DNA from: Globicatella sulfidifaciens DSM 15739
GTDB lineage: Bacteria; Bacillota; Bacilli; Lactobacillales; Aerococcaceae
Direction of reading: 5' to 3'
DNA length: 64,000 nt
Assembly (NCBI RefSeq): GCF_900167405.1
Contig: NZ_FUWO01000011.1
Location: forward strand, 9,557-73,556
In this document: positions 17,948 through 26,910 of the stretch, piece after piece
How positions within the stretch are numbered: position 1 is the first letter of the stretch
Layout: each line of letters opens with the position of its first letter
Program-made: the position numbers and the translations under genes
Notes under the pieces: model-generated
Seen by the model: the letters and a program-made list of their open reading frames with translations, nothing else
What the model was told of the DNA's origin: nothing
Database searches by the model: none

Positions 17948-20003
17948 TAAATAACTCTCTTAGTGATGTAGTAATATCTAATTCTAATGTTAGTATCCTA
18001 CTTGAAATAATGTCTGCTGGTTCTGGTTCTTCAAATTTATAGAAATATCTTGTAAAAGGGATTTCATATCCAACTACAGTTTTTTCTTTATCTATCCATG
18101 CCTCTGGATTATAGGGTTTAACCTCTCTATTAAAGTATTGATCTATATCCTCATCTAAGGGAACTCTTTCTGTATCTCGTAGATCACTATTAGCCTCCAC
18201 CTCTCCCTTAGTATTTTTACATATGTTAGCCTCATCATCATGTCGTCCAAATACCTTTATTATGGCATTTCTTAAAGGAGCTCTAAGTTCTATAGCCTTA
18301 TCCTTGAAAAGTTTGTTTATCATTTTTACAAACTCATCCCTATCTAGCCATACTTGTCCTATTAAGCCTTCAAGTAGGTCTATTATTTCCTTTTGATTTT
18401 CTTCTCCTAATTTCATTAGTTCCTTTATTTCTTCTTCAGTTTTTCCTCTTTCTTGTGCTTTTGTAAGTTTTCCTAGGTTTTTATATTGAGTTTCCTCTTT
18501 AAATCTTTCTATTCCAGCTTCATCTATTTTAAATTTAAGTCTAAGTGGAGTTTCTATAGTGATTTGATTGTATCCAAATTCTATATTGTCAAATATCTTT
18601 GACTCACAGACCTTATCCCCTTCAACATATTCCTTGTTTAAAAAGTCTCCATAGGCTTTTATTATAATTTCTCTACATTGAGCCGTTATATCGTTTCTTT
18701 TATTTCCTATGGATTTTCTTCTTTGTACAAAAGTTTTAGAAGCATCTATTAATTGAACTTTTCCTGCTCTATGACTAGGCTTATTCTTAGATATAATCCA
18801 TATATAAGTAGTTATTCCTGTATTATAAAAGCTGTCATTTGGAAGTTGTACTACGGCTTCTAGCCAGTCATTTTCAATCATATATCTTCTAATTTCACTA
18901 GGTCCACTTCCAGCTGGACCACTAAAGAGGGGCGAGCCATTGTGAACTATGGCCATTCTTCCTGTATCTTTTAATTTAGCTATTCCATTTAAATCGAAAA
19001 GCTGTTGTCCATCATTTACATAGGGAAGGCCTACTCCAAATCTGCCCCTATCTCCTAGCTTGGCTTCTGCTTCTACTGCACCTTTTTCTGACTTCCAATC
19101 TAGACCAAAAGGCGGGTTTGAAATACAATAATCAAAGGTATAATCCTTATAGGCATCTTCTGTTAATGTGTTTCCAAGTTTCATGTTGTGAGAATCTCCA
19201 CCTCTTATAAGCATATCCGCCTTGGCAATAGCATAAGTTTCTGGATTTACCTCCTGGCCAAAAAGAGTTACCCTTGCATTTTTGTCTAAATCCTTTAATC
19301 TTTCTTCCATGGCCCCCAGCATTTGTGAAGTTCCCATAGTCTGGTCATATACTGTCCTATATACCCCATCCTTTAATAAAACTTCCTTATCTTCTGAAAT
19401 TAATAAATCTGTCATAAGGTAAATTATATCTCTAGATGTGAAATGCTCTCCTGCTTCTTCATCATAGGATTCAGAAAATCTTCTTACTAATTCCTCAAAT
19501 ACATACCCCATATCTACACTAGAAATTTGATCAGGTCCCATATAGGATTCTTTTTTATTAAATTCTTGTATTATCAAAAACAACATATTTGCATTTGCAA
19601 GTTTGCTTATTTCCCTATCAAAATCAAAGCTTTCTAAAACATCTATGACGTTTTCAGAAAAACCATTTAAAAACTCCCTAAAGTTGTCTTCTATGTTTTC
19701 TGAATCTGCTATTAAATTTGTAAAAGTATATGGACTTGTATTATAAAATTCATATCCTGATGCTTCCCTTAAAAATTTATCTGGCAAATCAAAATCTTTT
19801 ACCTCTTGGTAGGTTTCAATAACCTTATCCTTAGTTAAATACAAAGCATCATTGAATCTTTTAATTATAGTCATTGGTAAGATGATTTTTCCATATTCAT
19901 GAGGTTTATAAAGCCCCCTAAGTATATCTGCTATATTCCAAATCATGTTGGCTTTTTGTTGCACATTGATTCCTGTTTGATTATGTCTAGTTCTTTCGTT
20001 CAT
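17922..20003 (-). CDS. hsdM: Type I restriction-modification methyltransferase subunit M
   Basis: N6-adenine methyltransferase subunit, 693 aa, longer than the ~500-aa EcoKI type. It has the HsdM N-terminal helical domain (IWNIADILRGLYKPHEYGKIILPM). The SAM-binding region reads VYDQTMGTSQML at 218-229, in the position of DPACGSGG. The catalytic motif IV NPPFG is intact at 296-300. A coiled, charged C-terminal extension (about 500-693) distinguishes this subfamily. An AGGAGG site precedes the ATG. Pairs with the downstream hsdS and hsdR. Confidence 0.93.
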   Translation of the reverse strand: MNERTRHNQTGINVQQKANMIWNIADILRGLYKPHEYGKIILPMTIIKRFNDALYLTKDKVIETYQEVKDFDLPDKFLREASGYEFYNTSPYTFTNLIADSENIEDNFREFLNGFSENVIDVLESFDFDREISKLANANMLFLIIQEFNKKESYMGPDQISSVDMGYVFEELVRRFSESYDEEAGEHFTSRDIIYLMTDLLISEDKEVLLKDGVYRTVYDQTMGTSQMLGAMEERLKDLDKNARVTLFGQEVNPETYAIAKADMLIRGGDSHNMKLGNTLTEDAYKDYTFDYCISNPPFGLDWKSEKGAVEAEAKLGDRGRFGVGLPYVNDGQQLFDLNGIAKLKDTGRMAIVHNGSPLFSGPAGSGPSEIRRYMIENDWLEAVVQLPNDSFYNTGITTYIWIISKNKPSHRAGKVQLIDASKTFVQRRKSIGNKRNDITAQCREIIIKAYGDFLNKEYVEGDKVCESKIFDNIEFGYNQITIETPLRLKFKIDEAGIERFKEETQYKNLGKLTKAQERGKTEEEIKELMKLGEENQKEIIDLLEGLIGQVWLDRDEFVKMINKLFKDKAIELRAPLRNAIIKVFGRHDDEANICKNTKGEVEANSDLRDTERVPLDEDIDQYFNREVKPYNPEAWIDKEKTVVGYEIPFTRYFYKFEEPEPADIISSRILTLELDITTSLRELFSEDGERID

Positions 20004-20052
20004 TTATAAATAACCTCCTAGTTTCCTCTAGTTTATTAAATTTTCTCAACAA

Positions 20053-20574
20053 TTAATTTGTATCTAAATAATTAGATTCTATTTCTTTAATAATAGCATC
20101 TTTAAGGTTTGTTTTGGTAATTTTCAAACTGCCTTCAGTTCCAAGCCTTACAATTTTAGGAAAACCCTCTTCCTCCTCCATTCTTGCTATAACGCTTGAA
20201 TACTCACCTTTATCTTTTGTTGAATGGGGTATTGGCCCTACAAATATCAGCCTTACTGAAGTATCATATTGGAACCTATTAAAATTATAAGTCTTAAACT
20301 CATTATAGCCTTTTACTAGTTTTATTCTATTAACATCTATATTTAAATCTTTAAATATTTGATAGACAATATTATCTTTAATGCTCAAATCTCCTAAGAC
20401 ATAAACATCTCCATTAGGCTGGAAGTTATCTATCTCTGGAGTCAGCTCCTCAAGCCCTATTGATTTTAGATAACTTCTCAACTCACTAATGGATCTAGCA
20501 CCAATAATTCTTTTCATTACTATTTTTGTTGCGTCAGATGCAACGTCAATTTTTAATTCGTTATCCAGAAGCAT
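20053..20574 (-). CDS. Unknown 173-aa partner of the methylase-like fusion
   Basis: I do not recognise a domain. The protein is soluble, acidic to neutral, with an alternating strand/helix pattern: RSISELRSYLKSIGLEEL, then GDVYVLGDLSIKDNIVYQIFKDLNID and VRLIFVGPIPHSTKDKGEYSSVIARMEE. The DVYVLGDLSIKDN and FVGPIPHS segments suggest a Rossmann-like or ligand-binding fold, but this is only an impression. Its ATG overlaps the stop codon of the methylase-like fusion (TAATG), so the two proteins are made together. hsdM follows after 49 bp. Confidence 0.7.
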   Translation of the reverse strand: MLLDNELKIDVASDATKIVMKRIIGARSISELRSYLKSIGLEELTPEIDNFQPNGDVYVLGDLSIKDNIVYQIFKDLNIDVNRIKLVKGYNEFKTYNFNRFQYDTSVRLIFVGPIPHSTKDKGEYSSVIARMEEEEGFPKIVRLGTEGSLKITKTNLKDAIIKEIESNYLDTN

Positions 20575-22241
20575 TATATACCTCCTTCAAACATATTTAA
20601 TCTCTCTTCTATTATTTCATCGGTCCTTTTCTTGATTGCCTTAAATTCAGAATTCAATAGTACGAATTGATTACCAATTTCAATTTGTTTTTCCATACTT
20701 ATTTTTGGAATTTTAACTTTTTCAAGATCTTTTATACTAATTGTTTTCATAGTGGAGCCTTTAGCATATTTTTCTATTTCTCTTAAACCTATTCTACTTT
20801 GTAAGTAGGCAGTAAGGAAATCTTTGTTTATTTTATTTTCATCAATTTCTAAGAAAAACAAATTTCCATTCGCTAACACATTAGTCTTCAATTTACCAAC
20901 CGAACCTATTTTAAAAGGTGATAGCCTAGAAATAATAACCGAGTTATCTTTCAGAAAATATCGTTCATAAGATTCGTTTAAATTCTTTAGGTATGGTAAA
21001 TTTCCATCTAATATTCCATCCTGAAAATTTTGTAACATTAAATATTGATACTCTGTTGGTTGAACTGAAGTCATTTCTTCCAGGTCTTTTTTACTAATAG
21101 TGTGACCCCTGTTAATTGATTTTACTACATCCTTCAATATAATGCTTTTTTCAAATGGAAACTCTTCTACGGTATATCTTAGTGGATCAAGGGTAAAATC
21201 TTCATCTATAAGTTTTTTGGAATCTACTGTCTTACTAATATTCGAATCCTTATCTAATGCTTTTGTAATTTTTTTAATATGTTCTTTTTCTAACACATGC
21301 CTATATTTAATATCTGAATAAAGTTTACTTGCGTCAACAAATTTTATGCTTTCATTATTATGGCTAAATACAACTAGGTATATAGGAATAGCAGTGTAAG
21401 CTAATAAGTTACTAGGTAATGCTATAACAGCCTCAACCTTACCTTTATCAATTAATATCTTCCTTACATCTTGATGATTATCGCTATATAAAGGATTGCC
21501 ATTCATAAGCATTACGAATTTTTCAAATTTTGTGTTTTCAATGATATCTAATGCAAAAACCCAAGATGAGTCAATAGATTTAATATGATTTTTGTAAACT
21601 GATTTATCAAATTTTAATTTTAAAACTTCCTCTAATTTTTTTCCTGACATTTTTAGCCCCATGGGCATGTTCATAAAAACTTTATTGGCATTAAATTCAC
21701 TTAAATCATAAGTAAATACATCCTTATGCATCATTTTTTCTATTGATATATTAAATAAATCTAGTAATAAACATGATAGCATATAATTCTCTGGATTTAT
21801 TTCAATGCCGGAGATACTAGATATTTTAGATGCTTCCAGCAATGTTGTTCCTATCCCTGAACCTACATCTAATAATGTGTCTTCTTTATCTAAACTCAAA
21901 AGTTCTAGCGATAAATCAATAATTGACTTAACTGTAGTATTTTCCCCTCTACCTCTCCTACCAGCATATTCAGAAAGTCCACCTATGATTTCAGTAATTT
22001 CATCTAGTGAGAAGTCTTTAAGATTATTAAACTGTTCTATATAGTTATTATCATCTTTATAAGCATCTCTTAAATTGTATTTAATATTTTCGTCTTGAAA
22101 GTTTTCTAAAATTTGATTAAATGAGTCAGTTTTTAACTTTCTACTTAAATAATAATTCACTATAAATACATAAATATATTCTTGTGAACCAACTCTTGCT
22201 CTTAAGCTGTCCATTACTTCATATACATCTTTATTTTCCAT
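20574..22241 (-). CDS. HsdM-HsdS-like fusion with degenerate catalytic motif
   Basis: A 555-aa protein. Residues about 85-330 form an N6-adenine methylase-type domain with intact SAM motif I LLDVGSGIGTTLLEA at 123-137. The catalytic motif IV, however, reads FMNMPMGL with Asn191-Met-Pro-Met194 instead of NPP(F/Y). Residues about 370-545 form one HsdS-type target recognition domain (ILKDVVKSINRGHTISKKDL, then GSTMKTISIKDLEKVKIPKI and the helix EKQIEIGNQFVLLNSEFKAI). It probably binds SAM and DNA but may methylate weakly or not at all. First gene of the eight-gene locus, with GGAGGG before the ATG and a strong promoter upstream. Confidence 0.85.
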   Translation of the reverse strand: MENKDVYEVMDSLRARVGSQEYIYVFIVNYYLSRKLKTDSFNQILENFQDENIKYNLRDAYKDDNNYIEQFNNLKDFSLDEITEIIGGLSEYAGRRGRGENTTVKSIIDLSLELLSLDKEDTLLDVGSGIGTTLLEASKISSISGIEINPENYMLSCLLLDLFNISIEKMMHKDVFTYDLSEFNANKVFMNMPMGLKMSGKKLEEVLKLKFDKSVYKNHIKSIDSSWVFALDIIENTKFEKFVMLMNGNPLYSDNHQDVRKILIDKGKVEAVIALPSNLLAYTAIPIYLVVFSHNNESIKFVDASKLYSDIKYRHVLEKEHIKKITKALDKDSNISKTVDSKKLIDEDFTLDPLRYTVEEFPFEKSIILKDVVKSINRGHTISKKDLEEMTSVQPTEYQYLMLQNFQDGILDGNLPYLKNLNESYERYFLKDNSVIISRLSPFKIGSVGKLKTNVLANGNLFFLEIDENKINKDFLTAYLQSRIGLREIEKYAKGSTMKTISIKDLEKVKIPKISMEKQIEIGNQFVLLNSEFKAIKKRTDEIIEERLNMFEGGI

Positions 22242-22283
22242 ATAATACCCTCCTAATTCTAATTAAATAGAATAGCCTTTTTT

Positions 22284-22338
22284 ATTATGGTTTAACTATA
22301 CCATAATCAAAAATGATTGTAAATGGTTTATATAAACC
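22284..22338 (-). promoter_or_regulatory. Promoter and operator-like palindromes of the defence locus
   Basis: On the minus strand, TTTACA (22318-22323) and TATAGT (22295-22300) are spaced 17 bp. An inverted repeat ATTATGGT-N8-ACCATAAT (22284-22307) covers the -10 box. A perfect 14-bp palindrome GGTTTATATAAACC (22325-22338) abuts the -35 box. This is the layout of a repressible promoter, although no classical HTH regulator is encoded in the locus. Confidence 0.7.
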
Positions 22339-22630
22339 TTTTTTATTTTATCTTTTAGAACTAAGCAAATATAATTGTATTTACTAGTATGTCAATATTT
22401 ATTTTAAACCTGTTACGGTAGATCTCCGTTTCAGCTTATATCTACTTTTGAAAGTGAGGTATTTTTCTTTCTCCCCCTAATATGAATATAACTCTATCAA
22501 TCTAACTAATCTCTATATAGTTAGGTTGTCATTTTAACAAGTCTAGACTTTTCCTTTTTGCCATTCTAGAATTATCAAAACCACCATTCTTGACTTATCC
22601 TTTTAACAAGTCTGAAAGTATAAATGCAAA

Positions 22631-22660
22631 AATCAGCAAGTATTTTAATCCTTGCTGATT
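22631..22660 (-). terminator. Terminator after the truncated gene 22673-22858
   Basis: Arms AATCAGCAAG / CTTGCTGATT with a ten-base loop. On the minus strand it is followed by TTTTG, just after the stop codon of the fragment. Confidence 0.65.
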
Positions 22661-22672
22661 CTAACTTTTGTC

Positions 22673-22858
22673 CTATTGTCTTGTATCTCCACTAACTAGG
22701 TCAACCACCACTGAAACATTAAAATACCTTTTTAGTACTTTCCGCTTGTTATTTTGGTCATCTTCCTCAAAGGCAAAATAGTCATGAAAGAGCTTGAATC
22801 TCAGGATTTCTACATAGTTTCCCTTTGTATCAACGCTATAGTTTCCACATGAGGGGTG
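22673..22858 (-). pseudogene. C-terminal fragment of an unidentified mobile-element gene
   Basis: An open frame without start reads CGNYSVDTKGNYVEILRFKL, continuing with FHDYFAFEEDDQNNKRKVLKRYF and ending NVSVVVDLVSGDTRQ. A terminator follows directly. The composition looks like real coding sequence of a clostridial-type element, but I cannot name the family. It abuts a plus-strand phage-like fragment at about 22855, marking a recombination junction. The stretch 22339-22630 has no gene; TTTTAACAAGTCT occurs twice in it, about 70 bp apart. Confidence 0.45.
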
Positions 22859-22859
22859 T

Positions 22860-23165
22860 GGTGGAACTCATGAATTAAATACGTATTTCAATTTAATTGC
22901 TAGAGCTAGAGAATTATATGGCTTTGAACGAGGTAGAGAATTAGTACAAGCAGTGTTAGTTGAAGTGGTACACCCATCAGACTTTAACAACTTTGCTTTC
23001 AGTGAAGTGAATAATGAGACAGCTGAAACATTGATTGAATTAATTGATGGGTGGATTGGTACATTGAGCGTAGATGAAATTGTTGAACGCTTGATGTCAA
23101 AAATAAAAGAATTGGAAAATGTTGGTTTGAGAGGTATTTCATTCAATGATATTGAGTGGGTTTAA
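22860..23165 (+). pseudogene. 5'-truncated phage-like gene fragment
   Basis: An open frame enters from the junction at about 22855 and reads ELNTYFNLIARARELYGFER..., then VEVVHPSDFNNFAFSEVNNETAETLIELIDGWIG and ...IEWV before the stop. No start codon with a ribosome site is present upstream of the junction; an internal GTG at 22953 leaves only 70 residues. The text is consistent with a phage or plasmid hypothetical protein. Function unknown. Confidence 0.45.
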
Positions 23166-23253
23166 TGAGATAAAATCAGAGTTTTATTTCATTTCAATTT
23201 TTCTAATTTGTTAGTTATAAAACTAACATAATATGCAAAAAAAATTAGAATAG

Positions 23254-24497
23254 CTATTTACCTGTCATTTTCATATCATCTTCAAAAGCGTATCTCGTTG
23301 CATCTATTGTATGGTTATCTAAATCAACTAATCTATTCTTTGGATTCCCATCTCGGTCAACTTGATAATCAATTGGTTCAAATTCTCTTGCAATGTTTGG
23401 TGTCCGTTGAGGATCAATCACAATTGCTTCTAAATCGTCTAACCAACGTTCTCCAAACTCTACTGAATCTGGGCCTTTTTAGCTGCTTTAACTTTCACAC
23501 CATGCTCTTTAAGTTCATCTCTTGACTTAGGTTCGGCAGAATCAACAACTGTAATAGTTGTATGATACTCCCTATCAATCAAACGTTCAGCAAGCTTTCT
23601 ATTTGAAAGTTTAACTTCATATATCTCATCCATTGCGTAGATAATTCTTCTAGTTTTGTCATAGTGCCAACTCACGAATGCATCGGGATCATTAGCATAC
23701 CCAAAGTCATTACCTTGTCGTATATTATCAAAGCTTGCTATTTCTTCATCAGTAATCGTTCTGAATTCCAAATTCTCAAATGGTGCTACACCAGAACCAA
23801 TTGCTTCACCAAGATATTCCGATTTATATCTCTTTTCATTGCGTTCTTTAGTAGCTAATGCTTCGGCTTTGAACTCTTTAGATATATATGGATTGTCTAA
23901 ATAAGTGGAGTGATGTACAATAGTATTCTTTGCTAGTGTATTTGTTTCATATTTCTTATTTACCCATGATTGCTTTCTCTTTGGTGGATTATAGCTATAA
24001 AAGAATTTGTAAAAAACACCCTTATCCAATTCGCCACGCAATAAAGAGTTAGTTATAGTTTTTACTTCGTCTTCTGTTTTAAATTCTGCCATTTCCTCAA
24101 TCCAAGCAATTGCAAAAGGAAATTTAGCATCTTTCAAAGACTTAATTCTTTCTGGCTCTTGCGCCCCTCGGAACACAATGTAATTCCCTCTAGGTATGTA
24201 TGTAATTCGCAATGGAGACTTATTAATTTTGAATAAGTGAGCTACATCTTGTTCATTGATAGCCCATTTCAACTGTTCAAATATTGATTGTTCTAATGTG
24301 TTGTCCACTTTCCTAATACACACCGCATTAGTAGGGAACCGCATTATTAATTGAATGATAATATGAGCAATATCTGATGTTTTACCTGAACCTCGTCCAC
24401 CTTTACAAACGATATGTAAGATGTCAGAGTTGAATGTTGCTCGCCACACAGAATGAAATGCTTTCGGGAGCAATTCTGATATTCTAACTTGTCTCAT
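23254..24497 (-). pseudogene. Phage terminase large subunit (PBSX type), frameshifted
   Basis: The motor/nuclease that packages phage DNA. The first part (start ATG 24497, MRQVRISELLPKAF) has Walker A KGGRGSGKTSD, Walker-B-like AIAWIEEMAEF, the YNPPKR motif and the nuclease part GNDFGYANDPDAF. At about 23478 the reading frame breaks in AAAAAGGCCC. The remaining C-terminus (GPDSVEFGERWLDDLEAIVIDPQRTPN...NHTIDATRYAFEDDMKMTGK) continues in the -1 frame to 23254. Restoring one G (AAAAAGGGCCC) rebuilds the family text, so a one-base loss is the simplest reading. Confidence 0.88.
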
Positions 24498-24897
24498 CTG
24501 GATCACTCTCAATATCGTCCACAAATTGAATAGCAGACTTCATTTCAACTTCTTGTCTGTTCACATAGGTTGCATCCATTTTGTTTAAAATGTCTACTGC
24601 TTTAATTCTGTCGTTTGGCGAGTTCTATTTATCTTCTGCTAAAGACGATAACAACTCTCTTCTTGCTTGAGCATCTAGTATTTTAGATTTACTCATCTTA
24701 TTTACTCTCGTATCTATGTACGCTCGAACAGTTGTGTTTTGTAGTAACTTGCTTGCGTTCGTATTTACATATTTTGGACTATACCCAGCCTTAATTGCAG
24801 CATCCGTAGCATTACCAGAAATGATGTACTCATCGGCAAATCTTTTCTGTTTTAACGTTAATTTCTCCAATTTTCCACCTAACTTTTTTTTAAACAC
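24484..24897 (-). pseudogene. Phage terminase small subunit with internal stop
   Basis: DNA-recognition subunit of the terminase. LEKLTLKQKRFADEYIISGNATDAAIKAGYSPKY and the helix-turn-helix-like region are typical of the terminase_2 family. After ...LLSSLAEDK an amber TAG (about 24625) interrupts, and the same frame continues NSPNDRIKAVDILNKMDATYVNRQEVEMKSAIQFVDDIESDPDETS to a TAG at 24484, overlapping the terL start. The GTG at 24897 has no good ribosome site and abuts a terminator, so the 5' end may be altered too. Confidence 0.85.
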
Positions 24898-24901
24898 TAA
24901 A

Positions 24902-24937
24902 AAACTAGCCTACCTATTAAAATAGGTAGGCTAGTTT
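24902..24937. terminator. Strong bidirectional hairpin
   Basis: Perfect 17-bp arms AAACTAGCCTACCTATT and its complement, with a two-base loop, flanked by A and T runs. It ends transcription of the truncated gene at 24955 and separates it from the terminase remnant. Confidence 0.85.
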
Positions 24938-24954
24938 ATATAATATTTTAATTC

Positions 24955-25332
24955 TTATTCAAGAGAATATTCAATATTATCAAACACTAATTTGTCATCT
25001 TTCAATTGTGCCTCGATAATATCTGCTTTTTTATATCGAACTCTTAAAACCTCATCTTTTTTAGATGTATCTATACCAAAAATTTGAAAAACAATTGATC
25101 CATCATTATTAATCACATATTGAACCCCATCATAAACTTTAGATAACTCATCATAAATTTGGGTATCGTTAAAACCTTGTTCTTCCAATTCTTTAGCCTT
25201 TGAAACTAATGAACTATCTTCTTGAGTATTTGATTCTGGATTTACACTTTTAAGTGCTGCTTGCTCTTCTATTTGTAAATATGTTAGTATTTCATTAAAA
25301 TTATCTTGTAATGCGTTTTGAGCAAAAAGACA
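24955..25332 (-). pseudogene. Gene cut by ISL3-type insertion (C-terminal part left)
   Basis: The open frame runs from the IS border (about 25332) without a start codon: ALQDNFNEILTYLQIEEQAALKSVNPES..., then KAKELEEQGFNDTQIYDELSKVYDGVQYVINNDGSIVFQIFGIDTSKKDE and ...VFDNIEYSLE. Only an internal ORF beginning near 25188 would have 77 residues. No family is recognised; the pattern (helical coiled part, then a small beta domain) resembles secreted or lipoprotein tails. The 5' part is not found beyond the element. Confidence 0.6.
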
Positions 25333-25457
25333 AGATTAATGGTTCTATAATTTTTAGTGTTGGTGGCGAAATCACCAGCACTATTTTTATACACAAAAAG
25401 CCCGTGATTTCCTCTATAATTAAGTTGCCCACAAAAATATAGAAAGTAGGAAATCAC

Positions 25458-26900
25458 ATGGCTACATACAATCATACTAAAATTTTACTAGGAATGGAAG
25501 ACCTTAATATCAATATAGAACAGAATGATTTTGAAGAAGAATGCTATTTCTCAGTTCATCAATTTAAAAGTTCTACTAAAAAAATGCTTTCTGTCTCAAA
25601 AGCCTTTAAAAAAATATTAACCGTTACAGGTACTCTAAAGAATCCGCCTAAAATGTGTCCTCATTGTCGTAGTAGTAATAATGGAGTGGAAGATATGATT
25701 GATTATGGATCTTATAGGACCGTCATCCTAATTGGGCAATATAACCTTCAACCTACTTATCTTAAACTGACTAAACAACGATACCTTTGTAAACATTGTC
25801 AAAAAACAACGGTCTCTCAAACTAACTTAACCAAACAGCACTGTACGATTTCATCACCCTTAAAGGTAATGATTCTTCAAGAATTGGGTAAAACGAAACC
25901 CATCAAAGATATTGCTGAAACCTGGAATGTTTCATCGCATACGGTACTACGTCAATTGAAAGCCTATAGTTATCAATATAATACCAAACCCACATCACTA
26001 CCCAAACATATAGCGATAGATGAATTTAAATCCGTGAAGAATGTGAAGGCTGCTATGTCGTGTATTTTAATGGATAATCACAAACATAATGTAGTGGATG
26101 TCTTAGAAAACCGAACCCAAGCTTTTTTATATGACTATTTTATGCGTTTTTCTAGAGCGGAACGATTGAAAGTTAAAACCATCACGATGGATATGAACGG
26201 GGCGTTTAAAGAGTTTCTTCCCTCGATTTTTCCAAATGCCGTCGTGGTCATCGACCGTTTTCATATCGTACAGTTGGTGACAAGGGCTTTAAATCAACAT
26301 CGGATAGAAGTGATGAATCGTATAAAATCGAAAAACAAACCTGATGCGAATAAGTTTAAGCGATATTGGAAACTATTATTAAAAGATTGGAATGAGTTGG
26401 CGTTCGAAGAGTATAAGAAATATTCATTATTTAAGCAAGCGATTCATGAAAGAGGCATTGTCGATTATTTATTATCAAAAGATTCAACCTTAAATCTCTG
26501 TTACCGTCTGATTCATGAAGTAATGGATGCCATTAAGGAACATTCCTATGATCAATTCATCCATGTATTAGAGGAAAGCAAGAAATATCGCCTCCCTAGA
26601 AAAATAAGAACGGCATTTAACACTTTATATCATTATCGCCATAATATACAGAATAGCTTAACCTATACGCTATCAAACGGTTGTGTGGAAGGAACAAATA
26701 ATAAAATTAAAGTCATTAAACGAATCAGTTATGGATATCAAAACTTCTACCACTTAAGAAGTAGAATTATATTATCGACTGCTCATAATAAGGTGAAGAA
26801 TGAAGCTTATCGTCCGCTGTTATTTACTGAAGAAGATGCCATTAAAAAATATGAAGAAGAATACCAAAAACAATTAGAAATGCAAAATAAGATAGCTTAA
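25458..26900 (+). CDS. ISL3-family transposase
   Basis: A 480-aa DDE transposase. N-terminal zinc finger CPHCRSSNN...LCKHCQK, a helix-turn-helix region (IKDIAETWNVSSHTVLRQL) and the DDE domain with AIDEFKSVK, TMDMNGAFKEFLPSIFPNAVVVIDRFHIV and the terminal Glu in SNGCVEGTNNKIKVIKRISYGY. Full length and uninterrupted, so the protein may be active in trans. An AGGAAA site precedes the ATG. Confidence 0.93.
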   Translation: MATYNHTKILLGMEDLNINIEQNDFEEECYFSVHQFKSSTKKMLSVSKAFKKILTVTGTLKNPPKMCPHCRSSNNGVEDMIDYGSYRTVILIGQYNLQPTYLKLTKQRYLCKHCQKTTVSQTNLTKQHCTISSPLKVMILQELGKTKPIKDIAETWNVSSHTVLRQLKAYSYQYNTKPTSLPKHIAIDEFKSVKNVKAAMSCILMDNHKHNVVDVLENRTQAFLYDYFMRFSRAERLKVKTITMDMNGAFKEFLPSIFPNAVVVIDRFHIVQLVTRALNQHRIEVMNRIKSKNKPDANKFKRYWKLLLKDWNELAFEEYKKYSLFKQAIHERGIVDYLLSKDSTLNLCYRLIHEVMDAIKEHSYDQFIHVLEESKKYRLPRKIRTAFNTLYHYRHNIQNSLTYTLSNGCVEGTNNKIKVIKRISYGYQNFYHLRSRIILSTAHNKVKNEAYRPLLFTEEDAIKKYEEEYQKQLEMQNKIA

Positions 26901-26910
26901 TTTCAGTAAA

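Noticed and set aside
17922-20003. HsdM inactive because its motif I reads DQTMGTSQ
   Set aside because: This variant belongs, as far as I recall, to a normal HsdM subfamily, and motif IV NPPF is intact.
23470-23485. Programmed -1 frameshift in terL at A AAA AAG
   Set aside because: The heptamer is suggestive, but restoring one G rebuilds the expected text and terS is also broken, so a decay mutation is simpler.
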